From: Halosimplex amylolyticum
Lineage (GTDB): Archaea; Halobacteriota; Halobacteria; Halobacteriales; Haloarculaceae
DNA: 64,000 nucleotides
NCBI RefSeq assembly: GCF_051414035.1
Contig: NZ_JBLKNW010000008.1
Span: forward strand, 1-64,000
Direction of reading: 5' to 3'
In this document: piece after piece, positions 63,718-64,000 of the stretch
Position numbering within the stretch: position 1 is the stretch's first letter
Layout: the number at the start of each line of letters is the position of its first letter
The notes under the pieces: model-generated
The model's input: only the letters and a program-made list of their open reading frames with translations
Told to the model about the DNA's origin: nothing
The model's database searches: none
Position numbers and translations under genes: made by a program

Positions 63718-64000
63718 GTGTCATCCACCGGGACCGGGCGCTCAACGGCGAGGCGGGGTCGTTGAGTCTCCGCTTCGGCGCCGTCCACGTGGTCGCGACG
63801 GGAGCGGTGACCGTGCTCACCGGCCTCGGGCTGTTCGCCGGGGGCGCAGGCGGAGGGCTCCTCGCGCTGGTCTACCAGGTGCTTCCGCTGTACATGAGCG
63901 AGTCAGCGATGCTACATCACGGAGCGCTGATCGGGTTCCTTGCGACCGACGCCGCGTTGGTCGTCGGTGTCCTCGTCGTGGTGATCGGGCTGGTACAGGT
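63714..64000 (+). CDS. Membrane protein, partial, coupled to the preceding lipoprotein
   Basis: From ATG 63714, inside the previous gene's stop (ATGA), an open frame runs off the right edge: SVIHRDRALNGEAGSLSLRF, then a hydrophobic helix (VVATGAVTVLTGLGLFAGG), SESAMLHHGALIGFLATDAA, and a second helix (LVVGVLVVVIGLVQ). At least 95 residues and two membrane segments are visible. The His pair in MLHHG could be a ligand. The overlap implies a membrane partner of the Dyp-like lipoprotein. Family not recognised. Confidence 0.7.
   Translation, partial: MSVIHRDRALNGEAGSLSLRFGAVHVVATGAVTVLTGLGLFAGGAGGGLLALVYQVLPLYMSESAMLHHGALIGFLATDAALVVGVLVVVIGLVQ

Noticed and set aside
1..64000. CRISPR arrays, tRNA and rRNA genes
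   Set aside because: No regularly spaced repeats, cloverleaf-type sequence or rRNA motifs were seen; the only tandem arrays are the 24-base and ATACT repeats.

Overview
The window looks like a haloarchaeon (class Halobacteria): high G+C, very acidic proteins, TATA boxes about 27 nt upstream of mostly leaderless start codons, Tat-type lipoproteins with Gly/Asp-rich linkers, IS1341-type TnpB, an Sph3/RdfA cell-shape gene pair and several haloarchaeal IS remnants. Whether it is chromosome or megaplasmid cannot be told from the sequence. The left edge (0-7 kb) is decayed mobile or plasmid-type DNA: TnpB remnants, one intact solo TnpB element, a frameshifted winged-helix regulator divergent from a DUF6788-like gene, the C-terminal end of a family B DNA polymerase, and a broken IS630 transposase.

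From about 7 to 11 kb come an SMC-like protein (Sph3 type) and RdfA, then an IclR regulator. From 11 to 49 kb the window is a large glycan and deoxy-sugar catabolic island. It holds five intact GH29 (alpha-L-fucosidase family) genes, two GH32-fold proteins, two Asp-box sialidase-like proteins and one large six-hairpin glycosidase. Alongside are three intact Gfo/Idh/MocA oxidoreductases plus one interrupted by a single amber codon, three medium-chain dehydrogenases, a short-chain dehydrogenase, an aldo/keto reductase, a fuconolactonase-like amidohydrolase, a DapA-family aldolase/lyase, two extended-SDR epimerase-like proteins, a 2-hydroxyacid dehydrogenase and a LarA-like protein. Together these resemble an oxidative route from L-fucose-type sugars (dehydrogenase, lactonase, acid dehydratase, aldolase). 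The substrate is inferred, not shown.

From 49 to 61 kb lies the uptake system: two near-identical Tat-exported family 5 substrate-binding lipoproteins (a duplication), a permease in which the DppB-like and DppC-like halves are fused in one 717-residue chain, and a convergent ATPase in which the DppD-like and DppF-like halves are also fused. Between the two binding-protein copies are an enolase-superfamily dehydratase of different base composition, IS5 and IS6 scraps and a truncated Sph3-like gene.

The island is heavily reworked. GH29, DapA, zinc dehydrogenase, MR/MLE dehydratase and TIM-barrel isomerase remnants lie among intact paralogues, several joined directly to unrelated fragments. The last 2 kb hold a Tat lipoprotein resembling Dyp-type peroxidases, translationally coupled to a membrane protein that runs off the window. 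No tRNA, rRNA or CRISPR array was seen.
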